From Rhizobium mesoamericanum STM3625 (GTDB lineage: Bacteria > Pseudomonadota > Alphaproteobacteria > Rhizobiales > Rhizobiaceae), in contig NZ_HF536772.1 of assembly GCF_000312665.1 (NCBI RefSeq), forward strand, positions 684,798-748,797: DNA of 64,000 nt, in the 5' to 3' direction. The notes under the pieces are model-generated. The model did not search any database. It was not told the DNA's origin and saw nothing but the letters and a program-made list of their open reading frames with translations. Shown here piece by piece: positions 9,334 to 21,320 of the stretch; the stretch's first letter is position 1, and every line of letters starts with the position of its first letter. A program made the position numbers and the translations under genes.

Positions 9334-10107
9334 ATGAACCTTTTGAAGACCATTGCCGCAGCAGCACTCATCCAGGCCGCCGCGCTTCTTCCCGCCGTTG
9401 CCGGTGAAAACCTCGCCGCCATCAAGTCATCAGGTGTCTTCAAGATCGGTACCGAGGGGACCTATGCGCCTTTCACATTTCATGACGACAGCGGCAAGCT
9501 GGTCGGCTTCGACGTGGAAATCGGAGAAGCCGTCGCTGCTAAGCTCGGCGTCAAGGCCGAATTCGTTGAAGGCAAGTGGGATGGCCTGATCGCCGGTCTC
9601 GATGCGAAACGCTACGACACGGTCATCAATCAAGTCGGCATCACAGAGGCGCGAAAGCAGAAGTATGACTTCTCCGAGCCCTACATCGCTTCAAAGGCCG
9701 CGCTCATCATTCGCGATGGCGACGACACCATCAAGGGCTTTGCAGACCTCAAGGGCAAGAAGGCGGCCCAGTCGCTGACCAGCAACTTCGGCAAGCTTGC
9801 TGAACAGTCCGGCGCCGAACTCGTCGGCACCGACGGCTTCGACCAATCGATCCAGCTTGTGCTGACCAAGCGCGCAGACGCGACGATCAATGACAGCCTC
9901 TCCTTCCTCGACTTCAAGAAGCACAAGCCGGACGCTCCGGTGAAGATCGTCGCCCAGCAGGAAAATGCCGACTATTCCGGCATCATCATCCGCAAGGGCG
10001 AGCCGGAACTGCTGGAAGCGATCAACAAGGCGCTGGCCGACATCAAGGCTGATGGCACCTACAAGAAGATTGCCGACAAGTACTTCGGCCAGGACGTTTC
10101 GAAGTAA
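9334..10107 (+). CDS. Polar amino-acid ABC transporter substrate-binding protein
   Basis: The 257-residue periplasmic protein has a signal peptide (residues about 1-23, cleavage near AVAG|EN) followed by a type II solute-binding fold of the SBP_bac_3 family (GTEGTYAPFTFHD, GFDVEIGEAVAAKLG, KYDFSEPY). It captures an amino acid for the permease and ATPase encoded next. The ATG at 9334 places the signal peptide correctly; an upstream in-frame start would add an unlikely leader. A hairpin between this gene and the permease probably sets higher expression of the binding protein. Confidence 0.9.
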   Translation: MNLLKTIAAAALIQAAALLPAVAGENLAAIKSSGVFKIGTEGTYAPFTFHDDSGKLVGFDVEIGEAVAAKLGVKAEFVEGKWDGLIAGLDAKRYDTVINQVGITEARKQKYDFSEPYIASKAALIIRDGDDTIKGFADLKGKKAAQSLTSNFGKLAEQSGAELVGTDGFDQSIQLVLTKRADATINDSLSFLDFKKHKPDAPVKIVAQQENADYSGIIIRKGEPELLEAINKALADIKADGTYKKIADKYFGQDVSK

Positions 10108-10162
10108 GTCGCACCCCAGGCGGCTTGCTGCCCCCGCCACATCCTTTATAAGTGCGTGAAAA

Positions 10163-10187
10163 GCGTCCAGCGAACCTCGCTGGACGC
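10163..10187 (+). terminator. Intercistronic hairpin between binding protein and permease genes
   Basis: A perfect 11-bp stem (GCGTCCAGCGA with TCGCTGGACGC) closes a 3-base loop and is followed by ATCTTTCTTT. In binding-protein operons such elements partly terminate transcription or protect the upstream mRNA. It also argues that the permease starts at the TTG at 10210 rather than at the GTG at 10156, which would place the stem inside the coding region. Confidence 0.7.
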
Positions 10188-10209
10188 ATCTTTCTTTGAG
10201 GATTTCACC

Positions 10210-10890
10210 TTGCAGCACTGGCTTCAACTGATGGCGGAGTCGCTTGGTCCGCTCCTTTGGGCCGGCCTGATCTTTACGATCCCGCTGACGCTCCTGTCGT
10301 TCACCTTCGGCCTCGTCCTTGGATTAATCACGGCAATCGCACGGCTCTTCGCTGCAGCGCCAGTTGCCACGATCGCGCGCTTCTATGTCTGGGTTATCAG
10401 AGGCACGCCGCTTCTGGTGCAGCTCTTCGTGATCTTTTACGGGCTGCCGAGCATCGGCATCCTGCTCGATGCATTTCCGGCAGCGCTGATCGGCTTCACC
10501 CTCAACATCGGTGCTTACAGCTCCGAAATCATCCGCGCCGTTATTTCGTCCGTACCGAAGGGACAGTGGGAAGCCGCCTACTCGATCGGTATGAGCTGGC
10601 GTCAGGCAATGAGCCGCACGGTCCTGCCGCAGGCGGGGCGCGTTGCGGTGCCACCGCTCTCCAACACGTTTATTTCACTGGTGAAGGACACGTCGCTCGC
10701 CGCCGCAATTACGGTGCCGGAGCTGTTTCAGGCGGCGCAGCGTATCGTTGCAACGACTTACGAGCCGCTCATCCTCTACATCGAGGCTGCATTGATATAC
10801 CTTGCTCTGAGCTCCGTTTTGTCAGCGCTACAAGTTCGCCTCGAGCGTCGCTTCGCGCGTTATGGCGGGATGCTGGAGGCAAACGCATGA
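10210..10890 (+). CDS. Polar amino-acid ABC transporter permease
   Basis: The 226-residue inner-membrane subunit belongs to the HisM/GlnP type with about five membrane helices and the EAA loop (EAAYSIGMSWRQAMSRTVLPQA) that docks on the ATPase. I propose a TTG start at 10210, with GAGG eight bases upstream, because the region before it is a terminator-like hairpin; a GTG at 10156 is the longer alternative. Only one permease gene is present, so the membrane part is probably a homodimer. Its stop overlaps the ATPase start (ATGA). Confidence 0.87.
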   Translation: MQHWLQLMAESLGPLLWAGLIFTIPLTLLSFTFGLVLGLITAIARLFAAAPVATIARFYVWVIRGTPLLVQLFVIFYGLPSIGILLDAFPAALIGFTLNIGAYSSEIIRAVISSVPKGQWEAAYSIGMSWRQAMSRTVLPQAGRVAVPPLSNTFISLVKDTSLAAAITVPELFQAAQRIVATTYEPLILYIEAALIYLALSSVLSALQVRLERRFARYGGMLEANA

Positions 10891-11648
10891 TCGAGCTTTC
10901 CCACATTGAAAAGCGCTTCGGCGACGCCGTCATCCTAAAAGATATCAGCCTCCGTATTCCCGAAGGCAGCGTTACCGCACTTGTTGGTCCGTCCGGTGGC
11001 GGCAAAAGCACGCTGCTACGATGCATCAACCTGCTGGAGATTCCGACAGCAGGGATGATCCGCCTCGGCGAAGAGAAGCTGAGCTTTGCGCCGGGCCAGA
11101 AGACCGGCTGGCAGGCAATTCAGAAGATTCGCCGACAAACCGGCATGGTGTTCCAGAATTTCCAGCTCTTTCCACATCAGACCGCTATCGAGAATGTGAT
11201 GGAAGGCCTTGTCACAGTCCTGAGATGGCCGAAGGAGAAGGCGAGAGAACGGGCAATGGAATTGCTGACGAAAGTTGGCATGGCCCACAAGGCTGACGCC
11301 TGGCCATCAACGCTCTCGGGTGGTCAACAGCAGCGTGTCGCAATCGCCCGCGCGCTCGCCCCGTCTCCGCGTGTTCTTCTCTGCGATGAACCGACGTCGG
11401 CACTCGATCCTGAACTGTCGGCCGAAGTCGTCGATGTTCTCGGCCGCCTGGCTCGTGAGGGTACGACGATGGTGATGGCGACGCACGACCTTCGTCTCGC
11501 CTCCAAGATCGCCAATGACGTCGTCTTCCTCGAGGCCGGCAGCGTGGTCGAAACGGGAAGTGCAAGGAACATCTTCACGGCGCCGGAGCGCGAGCGCACC
11601 AAGCGCTTCATTTCGACGATCAACGCCGCCCACACCTACGACAACTAG
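10887..11648 (+). CDS. Amino-acid ABC transporter ATP-binding protein
   Basis: This 253-residue ATPase powers the importer. Walker A is GPSGGGKST, the Q-loop NFQLFPH, the ABC signature LSGGQQQR, and Walker B VLLCDEPTS followed by the ATHD switch histidine. It resembles GlnQ/HisP subunits of the polar amino-acid uptake family. The start overlaps the permease stop, which indicates translational coupling. The three genes make a complete uptake system, but the transported amino acid is not evident. Confidence 0.93.
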   Translation: MIELSHIEKRFGDAVILKDISLRIPEGSVTALVGPSGGGKSTLLRCINLLEIPTAGMIRLGEEKLSFAPGQKTGWQAIQKIRRQTGMVFQNFQLFPHQTAIENVMEGLVTVLRWPKEKARERAMELLTKVGMAHKADAWPSTLSGGQQQRVAIARALAPSPRVLLCDEPTSALDPELSAEVVDVLGRLAREGTTMVMATHDLRLASKIANDVVFLEAGSVVETGSARNIFTAPERERTKRFISTINAAHTYDN

Positions 11649-11669
11649 GCACGGGCGGCGTGTAAAGCA

Positions 11670-12230
11670 TTAGACCGCGCGCGCCGCCTTCAGCGCTTTG
11701 CCCCACCAAACAAGCTGATCGATTTGGTTCCTGGCCGCCTCGATGAGATGCGCGTAGTCGTTCAGGCTCTTTCCATCCTTGACGACGGAGAGATATTCCG
11801 GGAAGGAAATATGGACGCCGGTCTTTACCGAGACGGCGCTCATTTCAACGAAGATGAGCCGCAACTGCTCGACCGCGCGTGCGCCTCCGACGCCGCCATA
11901 GCCGACGAAGGCGACCGGCTTATGGACGAAATCGCCAAGGTCGATCGCATTCTTGAGGACTGCGGTCGGGGCATGGTTGTACTCGGCGGCCGTGAAGATG
12001 TAGCCGTCGAATTCGCGCAGCTTCTTCTTCCATCGCTCCGCCGTTTCGTTCTGGGCTTCAGTCGCGTTTGCCTGTCCGAAAAAGGACATCGGGTAGTGCA
12101 GGAGATCGAGGACTTCAACCTCGAGTTCCGGACGGCCTGCGGCAATCTCGGCGATCCATTTGGCCGGATGATCCGCAAAGCGTCCGGTACGCGTGCTCCC
12201 GACGATCACGGCAATCTTGAGCTTACTCAT
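11670..12230 (-). CDS. NADPH-dependent FMN reductase family protein
   Basis: The 186-residue flavodoxin-like protein has the FMN-phosphate binding motif GSTRTGRFADHPAKW and the isoalloxazine contact segment AAEYNHAPTAVLKNAID typical of the NADPH:FMN/azoreductase-like family. It probably reduces FMN or quinones in the cytoplasm. It is convergent with the ABC transporter and separated from pyc by a strong terminator, so it is likely transcribed alone. Confidence 0.87.
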   Translation of the reverse strand: MSKLKIAVIVGSTRTGRFADHPAKWIAEIAAGRPELEVEVLDLLHYPMSFFGQANATEAQNETAERWKKKLREFDGYIFTAAEYNHAPTAVLKNAIDLGDFVHKPVAFVGYGGVGGARAVEQLRLIFVEMSAVSVKTGVHISFPEYLSVVKDGKSLNDYAHLIEAARNQIDQLVWWGKALKAARAV

Positions 12231-12254
12231 ATCAATCCCTTTCGTAAAAAATAG

Positions 12255-12284
12255 ACGGGGCGGCCCACATGCAGGCCGCCCCGT
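12255..12284 (-). terminator. Rho-independent terminator of pyc
   Basis: A perfect 11-bp GC-rich stem (ACGGGGCGGCC with GGCCGCCCCGT) is followed on the minus strand by CTATTTTTTACG. It lies 18 bases beyond the pyc stop. Confidence 0.85.
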
Positions 12285-12302
12285 TTATCGTTCCAGTCTC
12301 CA

Positions 12303-15767
<3,465 letters not shown>

Positions 15768-15880
15768 TGCTGTCTCCTCACGGCATCGAAACGGGCAATG
15801 CTGCACCCGCGAAAAGAAGTCTTAACGTGGTGTCACGGAAAGTTCAATTTCTGGAAACGACCTAAAAAGGATTTCTAAGA

Positions 15881-16621
15881 CTAGGTGATGAGCCCGTGCC
15901 GAAAGGCAACGGCAACCGCGTGCTGCCTGTTTTTTGCGTTCAGCTTGTCTTGCAGACCATTCATGTACCAGTCGACGGTATGGTTCGAAATCTTCAGGCG
16001 CTTGCCGATCTCCACGGAGGTCATTCCTTCGGCTAGGTATTGAAGTATTTCCATCTCGCGACGCGTCAAGCGCGTGTCGACGCCGGAAACTTCTTCGAGT
16101 TCCTGAGCCTCTTCCTTGAGTTCGAGGAGACGCCAGAAAGCCTTCCTGGCGACGGCATCAAATAGCGAGATTTCGACAGGGGAGAGATCCACGGGCCTTC
16201 CGCCTACAGTCATATTGCCAAGGATCCCGTTTCGACCGTGGATAGGAAAGATATAACCGTCCTTCAGGCCGTGACCGTGAGCGTCCGCCATCATTTGCTC
16301 CATGCGACGGTGATGGGGATCCTTGCGGAAGGCAGTCAGGCTGTCCTTCCAACGAAATGGCCTTTGCGCATATGCGAGATAGCGAACCGTCGGATCGGTC
16401 AGAACGTATTTCTTAGAAAGATAGATCTGCGGCCATTTTTCTGGCCAGTGCCCGGCAAACATAAGACTGATTGGGTCTTCCGTGGCTTTCAGATGTCGCA
16501 ACAGGCCATAATACTGGAAGCCGTAGGAGTGGATGACCTGCGCCAGTTCACCAACGATTCCCTCCGGCTCGCGACACTCTTCAAGAATGACAAGCAATTG
16601 AATTAATGAATGAATACTCAC
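15881..16621 (-). CDS. expR: LuxR-family quorum-sensing regulator, ExpR-like
   Basis: The 246-residue regulator has an N-terminal autoinducer-binding domain with the conserved acyl-homoserine-lactone contacts (W and Y in WPQIYLSKKY, D-P in TDPTV, W in FRWKD, G in HGLKDGY) and a C-terminal GerE helix-turn-helix (TRREMEILQYLAEGMTSVEI). No luxI gene is adjacent, so it is a solo. The position between pyc and ndvA matches expR of Sinorhizobium meliloti, where it controls exopolysaccharide and motility. The GTG at 16621 gives the family length; longer in-frame starts lack conservation. Confidence 0.82.
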   Translation of the reverse strand: MSIHSLIQLLVILEECREPEGIVGELAQVIHSYGFQYYGLLRHLKATEDPISLMFAGHWPEKWPQIYLSKKYVLTDPTVRYLAYAQRPFRWKDSLTAFRKDPHHRRMEQMMADAHGHGLKDGYIFPIHGRNGILGNMTVGGRPVDLSPVEISLFDAVARKAFWRLLELKEEAQELEEVSGVDTRLTRREMEILQYLAEGMTSVEIGKRLKISNHTVDWYMNGLQDKLNAKNRQHAVAVAFRHGLIT

Positions 16622-16942
16622 AGTAATGCCCCTACCCCAATTGGGCTCCACGCGGAATGACCACCCCCATGGATGTGCCCGTTTGGGCGCCCATCGACGC
16701 AATTACAACGTCAATCTATGGTGTGCCAGTGCCGCCTCGCAGCGCAAGTGAAAATTGCGAAATTTGCGATACGCGCCAAAAAATTTCAGCCCGCCGCCTC
16801 GGGATGGATCGCTCGGACGGGCATTCGGATAAAAGAATCTTGCCACAACCAGCCGCCTGAACGCCCCGTTAATCGCTGGTTCAGGTATCTTTTTGTAGCG
16901 TTGCAACGTCCCATGTTTCGCAGATGCACAAGAGGTATCACC
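16622..16942. promoter_or_regulatory. Divergent control region between expR and ndvA
   Basis: This 321-base region has no gene and must contain both promoters. A perfect CCCAATTGGG palindrome (16636-16645) sits 15-24 bases upstream of the expR GTG, close to its ribosome binding site, and could be an operator. An AGAGG sequence at about 16931-16935 is the ndvA ribosome binding site. I could not assign -35/-10 elements confidently. Confidence 0.45.
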
Positions 16943-18706
16943 GTGTCGCTATTCAAGGTCTATGCTCGAGCTTTGCGCTATCTTGGCGCCTACAAGCTCC
17001 GCGTGTCCCTGGTCGTTATTGCGAACATCGTGCTTGCCGCGATCACGATCGCCGAACCGATTTTGTTCGGTCGCATCATTGATGCAATTTCAGGCAAGGG
17101 CGAAGTCAAACCCATCCTTTTCATGTGGGCCGGCTTTGCCGTTTTCAACACCATAGCGTTCGTTCTTGTCGCGCGTGAAGCCGACCGGCTGGCTCATGGC
17201 CGCCGCGCCGCGCTGCTGACGGAGGCGTTCGGGCGCATCATCTCGATGCCCCTGTCCTGGCATCATCAGCGCGGCACGTCGAATGCGCTGCATACGCTGT
17301 TGCGCGCCTGCGAGACGCTCTTCGGACTTTGGCTTGAGTTCATGCGCAACCACCTGGCGACCGCTGTAGCCATCGCGCTTCTGGTGCCGACTGCGATGTC
17401 GATGGACCTGCGTCTTTCGGGCGTGTTGGTTGTCCTTGGTGTCGCCTATTGGCTGATCGGTCGCCTCGTCATGAGCCGCACCAAGGATGGCCAGGCTTCG
17501 GTCGAGAACCACTACCACACGGTCTTTTCGCATGTCAGCGACTCGATCAGCAACGTATCGGTCCTTCACAGCTACAACCGCATTGAGGCGGAAACCAAGG
17601 CGCTGAAATCCTTTGCAGACCGCCTGCTTCAAGCTCAGTATCCGGTTCTCGACTGGTGGGCTCTGGCCGGCGCCATGAACCGCATGGCATCAACCATCGC
17701 CATGATGATCATCCTGGTGATCGGTACGTTGATGGTTCAGTCCGGCGAGCTTCGCATCGGGGATGTCATCGCCTTTATCGGCTTTGCGAACCTGCTGATT
17801 TCGCGTCTCGACCAGATGCGTCAATTCGCCACGCAGATTTTCGAGGCCCGCTCGAAGCTCGAGGATTTCTACTCGCTCGAAGACTCGGTCCGTGAACGGG
17901 AAGAACCAGCCGGCAATGCCGATATCGCCGACGTGCGGGGTGAGGTCGAATTCCGCAACGTGTCGTTCCGCTTCGGCAATACCGCCCAGGGCCTGCACAA
18001 CGTGTCTTTCACCGCGAAGGCCGGCCAGACGGTTGCAATCGTCGGCCCGACCGGTTCGGGCAAGACCACGATGATCAATCTGCTGCAGCGCGTCTATGAC
18101 CCGGATAGCGGCCAGATCCTGGTCGATGGTCACGATACGACGAAGATCACACGCAAGTCGCTTCGCCGATATATCGCAACCGTGTTCCAAGATGCCGGCC
18201 TGCTCAACCGCTCGATCAGCGACAACATTCGCCTCGGTCGGGAGGGCGCTTCGGATGAAGACATGCGTCGCGCAGCCGAAGCTGCTGCCGCAGCCGACTT
18301 CATCGAGACGCGCGAAGATCAGTACGACACCCACGTCGGCGAGCGTGGCAACAAGCTCTCGGGCGGTGAACGTCAGCGCGTTGCGATAGCCCGCGCCATC
18401 CTCAAGGATGCACCGATCCTGGTGCTGGACGAAGCCACGAGCGCGCTTGACGTCGAAACGGAAAACCGCGTTAAGGCCGCAATCGACAACCTGCGCCAAA
18501 ACCGCACGACCTTCATTATTGCGCACCGCCTTTCGACGGTTCGTGAAGCAGACAAGGTCCTGTTTTTGGATGGCGGCCGTGTCGTTGAAGAAGGCAGCTT
18601 CGAAGAACTCAGCCAGAGCAACGGTCGCTTCGCTGCGTTGCTGCGTGCAAGCGGCATCCTGACGGATGAGGAAGTTCGCAAGGCACACACGACGGAAGCC
18701 GCCTGA
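16943..18706 (+). CDS. ndvA: Cyclic beta-1,2-glucan ABC exporter NdvA
   Basis: The 587-residue half-transporter fuses a six-helix membrane domain (residues about 20-300) to an ATPase domain with Walker A GPTGSGKTT, signature LSGGERQR and Walker B ILVLDEATSALD. It closely follows known NdvA sequences (SLFKVYARALRYL start, ITIAEPILFGRIIDAIS, RGTSNALHTLLRACETLFG). It exports cyclic beta-1,2-glucan to the periplasm, needed for osmotic adaptation and nodule invasion in rhizobia. I use a GTG start at 16943, preceded by AGAGG, which gives the family N terminus; the frame is open further upstream without conservation. Confidence 0.95.
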   Translation: MSLFKVYARALRYLGAYKLRVSLVVIANIVLAAITIAEPILFGRIIDAISGKGEVKPILFMWAGFAVFNTIAFVLVAREADRLAHGRRAALLTEAFGRIISMPLSWHHQRGTSNALHTLLRACETLFGLWLEFMRNHLATAVAIALLVPTAMSMDLRLSGVLVVLGVAYWLIGRLVMSRTKDGQASVENHYHTVFSHVSDSISNVSVLHSYNRIEAETKALKSFADRLLQAQYPVLDWWALAGAMNRMASTIAMMIILVIGTLMVQSGELRIGDVIAFIGFANLLISRLDQMRQFATQIFEARSKLEDFYSLEDSVREREEPAGNADIADVRGEVEFRNVSFRFGNTAQGLHNVSFTAKAGQTVAIVGPTGSGKTTMINLLQRVYDPDSGQILVDGHDTTKITRKSLRRYIATVFQDAGLLNRSISDNIRLGREGASDEDMRRAAEAAAAADFIETREDQYDTHVGERGNKLSGGERQRVAIARAILKDAPILVLDEATSALDVETENRVKAAIDNLRQNRTTFIIAHRLSTVREADKVLFLDGGRVVEEGSFEELSQSNGRFAALLRASGILTDEEVRKAHTTEAA

Positions 18707-18731
18707 CAGGAAGAAGGCAAGTCGATTGGCC

Positions 18732-18764
18732 AAAGCCGGATGGTTCTGCCATCCGGCTTTTTTC
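18732..18764 (+). terminator. Rho-independent terminator of ndvA
   Basis: A perfect 12-bp stem (AAAGCCGGATGG with CCATCCGGCTTT) with a 5-base loop is followed by TTTTCTTG. It lies 26 bases after the ndvA stop. Confidence 0.9.
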
Positions 18765-18814
18765 TTGCCACCGCCGATCATTCCCAAATAATAGAAACGA
18801 CACTGCGGAAGGAG

Positions 18815-19166
18815 GTCGGAAGCAAGTCAGACGAACTGTCGCCAATCTTCACTACCAGGTCCGGCCCACGCAAGCGCATTCTATTGGGATATTTCGGGGT
18901 TGGATCTCCTGATGGATCACGGCCGGATCGCAACTTACGCCTCGAGCCATCAGAAGTCGTCCACGTCAGCTTCGCAAGGGAAAGGGCGCCGGAGCGCCGG
19001 TTTCAAGCCTGTCGATCGAGGTCGATGGTGTCGATGAGGCGCAGCCATGTGCACCGCAGGTTTCGAAATTTGCTACGGCCCGACTGGCGAGCCGTGGAGC
19101 GTACGCCGCTTTTATGTTCGCGACCCCTTGGGAATGCTGGTGAATAGCCTTTCCCACAAGGCATGA
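18815..19166 (+). pseudogene. Decayed VOC (glyoxalase/bleomycin-resistance) family gene
   Basis: Fragments of one VOC-family protein occur in order but in different frames. RRTVANL starts near 18829, LDLLMDHGRIATYASS near 18900, LSIEVDGVDEAQ near 19015, and GFEICYGPTGEPW to VRDPLGMLVNS with stop at 19164-19166. At least two frameshifts separate them and no continuous start-to-stop frame exists. The order and spacing match intact single-domain VOC proteins of about 115-120 residues. The function of the intact ancestor is unknown. Confidence 0.75.
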
Positions 19167-19230
19167 ATCTCCCCGCATCGCTGCAAGCCAGCAACCGTTT
19201 CTTGCCTCCACGATCTGCGCGACGGCGTTA

Positions 19231-19240
19231 GACTAAAGTC
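19231..19240. promoter_or_regulatory. Possible operator upstream of the MFS gene
   Basis: A short inverted repeat GACT-AA-AGTC lies 135 bases before the MFS start. Sites of this form are bound by response regulators of the NarL type, but the match is too short to assign a protein. Confidence 0.25.
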
Positions 19241-19374
19241 ATAATCCCAAAGCCGCTCTCTTTAAGGGGGACCTTTTCTGTCACACTCTCGTCAGGCAGA
19301 CCGCGACCTGAGGTATGCTTTGAGGAGAGTATGGTCGCGCGCCGCGTTTCACATCGTTCTGTGGAGGACAGAAA

Positions 19375-21261
19375 ATGGCAAATATCGCAAGCGTCGACGG
19401 CCCTAAGGCGGGCCCGATGACGAGCGAGGAAAAGAAGGTTATCTTCGCCTCGTCACTGGGAACCGTTTTCGAATGGTACGACTTCTATCTTTACGGTTCG
19501 CTCGCCACCTATATCGGCGCGACCTATTTCACACAGTATCCGGAAGCAACACGAAACATCTTCACGCTGTTGGCCTTTGCCGCGGGCTTCCTCGTACGCC
19601 CGTTCGGCGCGCTCGTCTTCGGCCGCCTCGGCGACCTGGTCGGCCGCAAGTATACGTTTCTGGTGACGATCCTCATCATGGGCCTCTCGACGTTCCTAGT
19701 CGGCGTTCTCCCCGGTGCGGCAACAATTGGCATCGCTGCGCCGATCATCCTCATCGGACTGCGTCTTCTCCAGGGTCTCGCGCTCGGCGGTGAATATGGT
19801 GGTGCGGCCACGTATGTTGCCGAGCATGCGCCGCACGGACGGCGTGGCTACTTCACGTCATGGATCCAAACGACGGCAACGCTCGGCCTCTTCCTGTCGC
19901 TTCTTGTTATCGTCGGCGTCCAGTTCCTGATGGGCAAGGAAGCTTTTGCGGCTTGGGGCTGGCGCATTCCGTTCCTCGTGTCAGTCGTGCTCCTCGGTAT
20001 TTCCGTCTGGATTCGTCTGAAGATGAACGAATCTCCGGCATTCCAGCGCATGAAGGCCGAAGGAAAGGGGTCCAAGGCACCGCTGACGGAAGCTTTCGGG
20101 CAATGGAAGAATGCCAAGATCGCACTGATCGCGCTTCTCGGCGCTACGATGGGTCAGGCGGTTGTCTGGTACGGCGGCCAATTCTATGCGTTGTTCTTCC
20201 TGCAGAACGTGCTCAAGGTTGACCTGCAGGCTGCAAACATCATGGTCGCCATCGCACTCTTCCTTGGAACGCCTTTCTTCGTCGTCTTCGGCGCCCTGTC
20301 GGACAAGATTGGCCGCAAGCCAATCCTCATGGCCGGTCTCTTGATTGCCGCCGTCACCTACACACCGCTGTTCAAGGCAATGACCTGGACTGCCAATCCA
20401 GCGCTTGCCGAAGCCCAGGCCTCGGTCCGAGCAACCGTGACGGCCGACCCGGCTGACTGCAAATTCCAGTTCAACCCGACAGGAACCTCGAAATTCACCA
20501 GCTCTTGCGATGTAGCAACGGCCTTTCTAACCAAGAACTCGGTCCCTTACGATGTTGTGCCTGGCCCGGCAGGACAGCCCGCAACAGTCAAGGTCAATGA
20601 CGAGACAATCACCAGCTTCGATGCCGTCGCAGCCGGCGATAAGGCAAAGGCAATGACCGGCGCTTTCGAAAAGAGCGTCAATATCGCCCTGCATGATGCT
20701 GGTTATCCGCTTAAACGGGGCGCCATCAAAGTTCCGGATGCAAAGCTGGACGCCTTTATCGCGGCCAACCCGGAACTTGCTCTCAATGCCGATGCAGTAC
20801 GCGCCGGCGAGAAGCAAATGATTCCGGCTGACAAGCTTGTCGCCGACAAGCTTCTAAGCGCTGACGAAGCCAAGGGCGCCACCGAGATGGCGGTCTACAA
20901 CATCGCCAATGGCGGCAGCTTTGCGATGACGGCTGACCCGGCGCGCGTAAATTGGATCGGCACGATCGCCATTCTGTTCGTGCTCGTTCTCTATGTAACG
21001 ATGGTCTACGGCCCCATCGCCGCGCTGCTGGTCGAACTCTTCCCGACCCGCATCCGCTACACCGGCATGTCGCTGCCTTACCATATCGGCAACGGTTGGT
21101 TCGGTGGCCTGCTGCCGGCAACGGCCTTCGCAATGAGTGCCGCTACCGGAGATATCTACTTCGGCCTCTGGTATCCGATCGTCTTCGCGGCGATCACGCT
21201 TGTCATCGGTCTGATCTTCCTGCCGGAAACCAAGGACCGCGATATCCACGCGATGGATTGA
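19375..21261 (+). CDS. MHS-type MFS transporter with large extracytoplasmic insertion
   Basis: The 628-residue protein is a metabolite:H+ symporter-like permease (FEWYDFYLYGSLA in helix 1, GRLGDLVGRKYTF loop, ALGGEYGGAATYVAEH in helix 4). Ordinary members have 420-550 residues. Here about 175 extra residues (roughly 340-515) sit between helices 8 and 9, a periplasmic loop, and include two cysteines (ADCKFQF, SSCDVA) that could form a disulfide. The helices on both sides are normal. The substrate is unknown, probably an organic acid. GGAGG nine bases before the ATG supports the start. Confidence 0.87.
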   Translation: MANIASVDGPKAGPMTSEEKKVIFASSLGTVFEWYDFYLYGSLATYIGATYFTQYPEATRNIFTLLAFAAGFLVRPFGALVFGRLGDLVGRKYTFLVTILIMGLSTFLVGVLPGAATIGIAAPIILIGLRLLQGLALGGEYGGAATYVAEHAPHGRRGYFTSWIQTTATLGLFLSLLVIVGVQFLMGKEAFAAWGWRIPFLVSVVLLGISVWIRLKMNESPAFQRMKAEGKGSKAPLTEAFGQWKNAKIALIALLGATMGQAVVWYGGQFYALFFLQNVLKVDLQAANIMVAIALFLGTPFFVVFGALSDKIGRKPILMAGLLIAAVTYTPLFKAMTWTANPALAEAQASVRATVTADPADCKFQFNPTGTSKFTSSCDVATAFLTKNSVPYDVVPGPAGQPATVKVNDETITSFDAVAAGDKAKAMTGAFEKSVNIALHDAGYPLKRGAIKVPDAKLDAFIAANPELALNADAVRAGEKQMIPADKLVADKLLSADEAKGATEMAVYNIANGGSFAMTADPARVNWIGTIAILFVLVLYVTMVYGPIAALLVELFPTRIRYTGMSLPYHIGNGWFGGLLPATAFAMSAATGDIYFGLWYPIVFAAITLVIGLIFLPETKDRDIHAMD

Positions 21262-21320
21262 TACGAGGGAGCTGCAAACACGATGCCGGCGCTCACAAGG
21301 CGCCGGTTTCCATATAGGCC

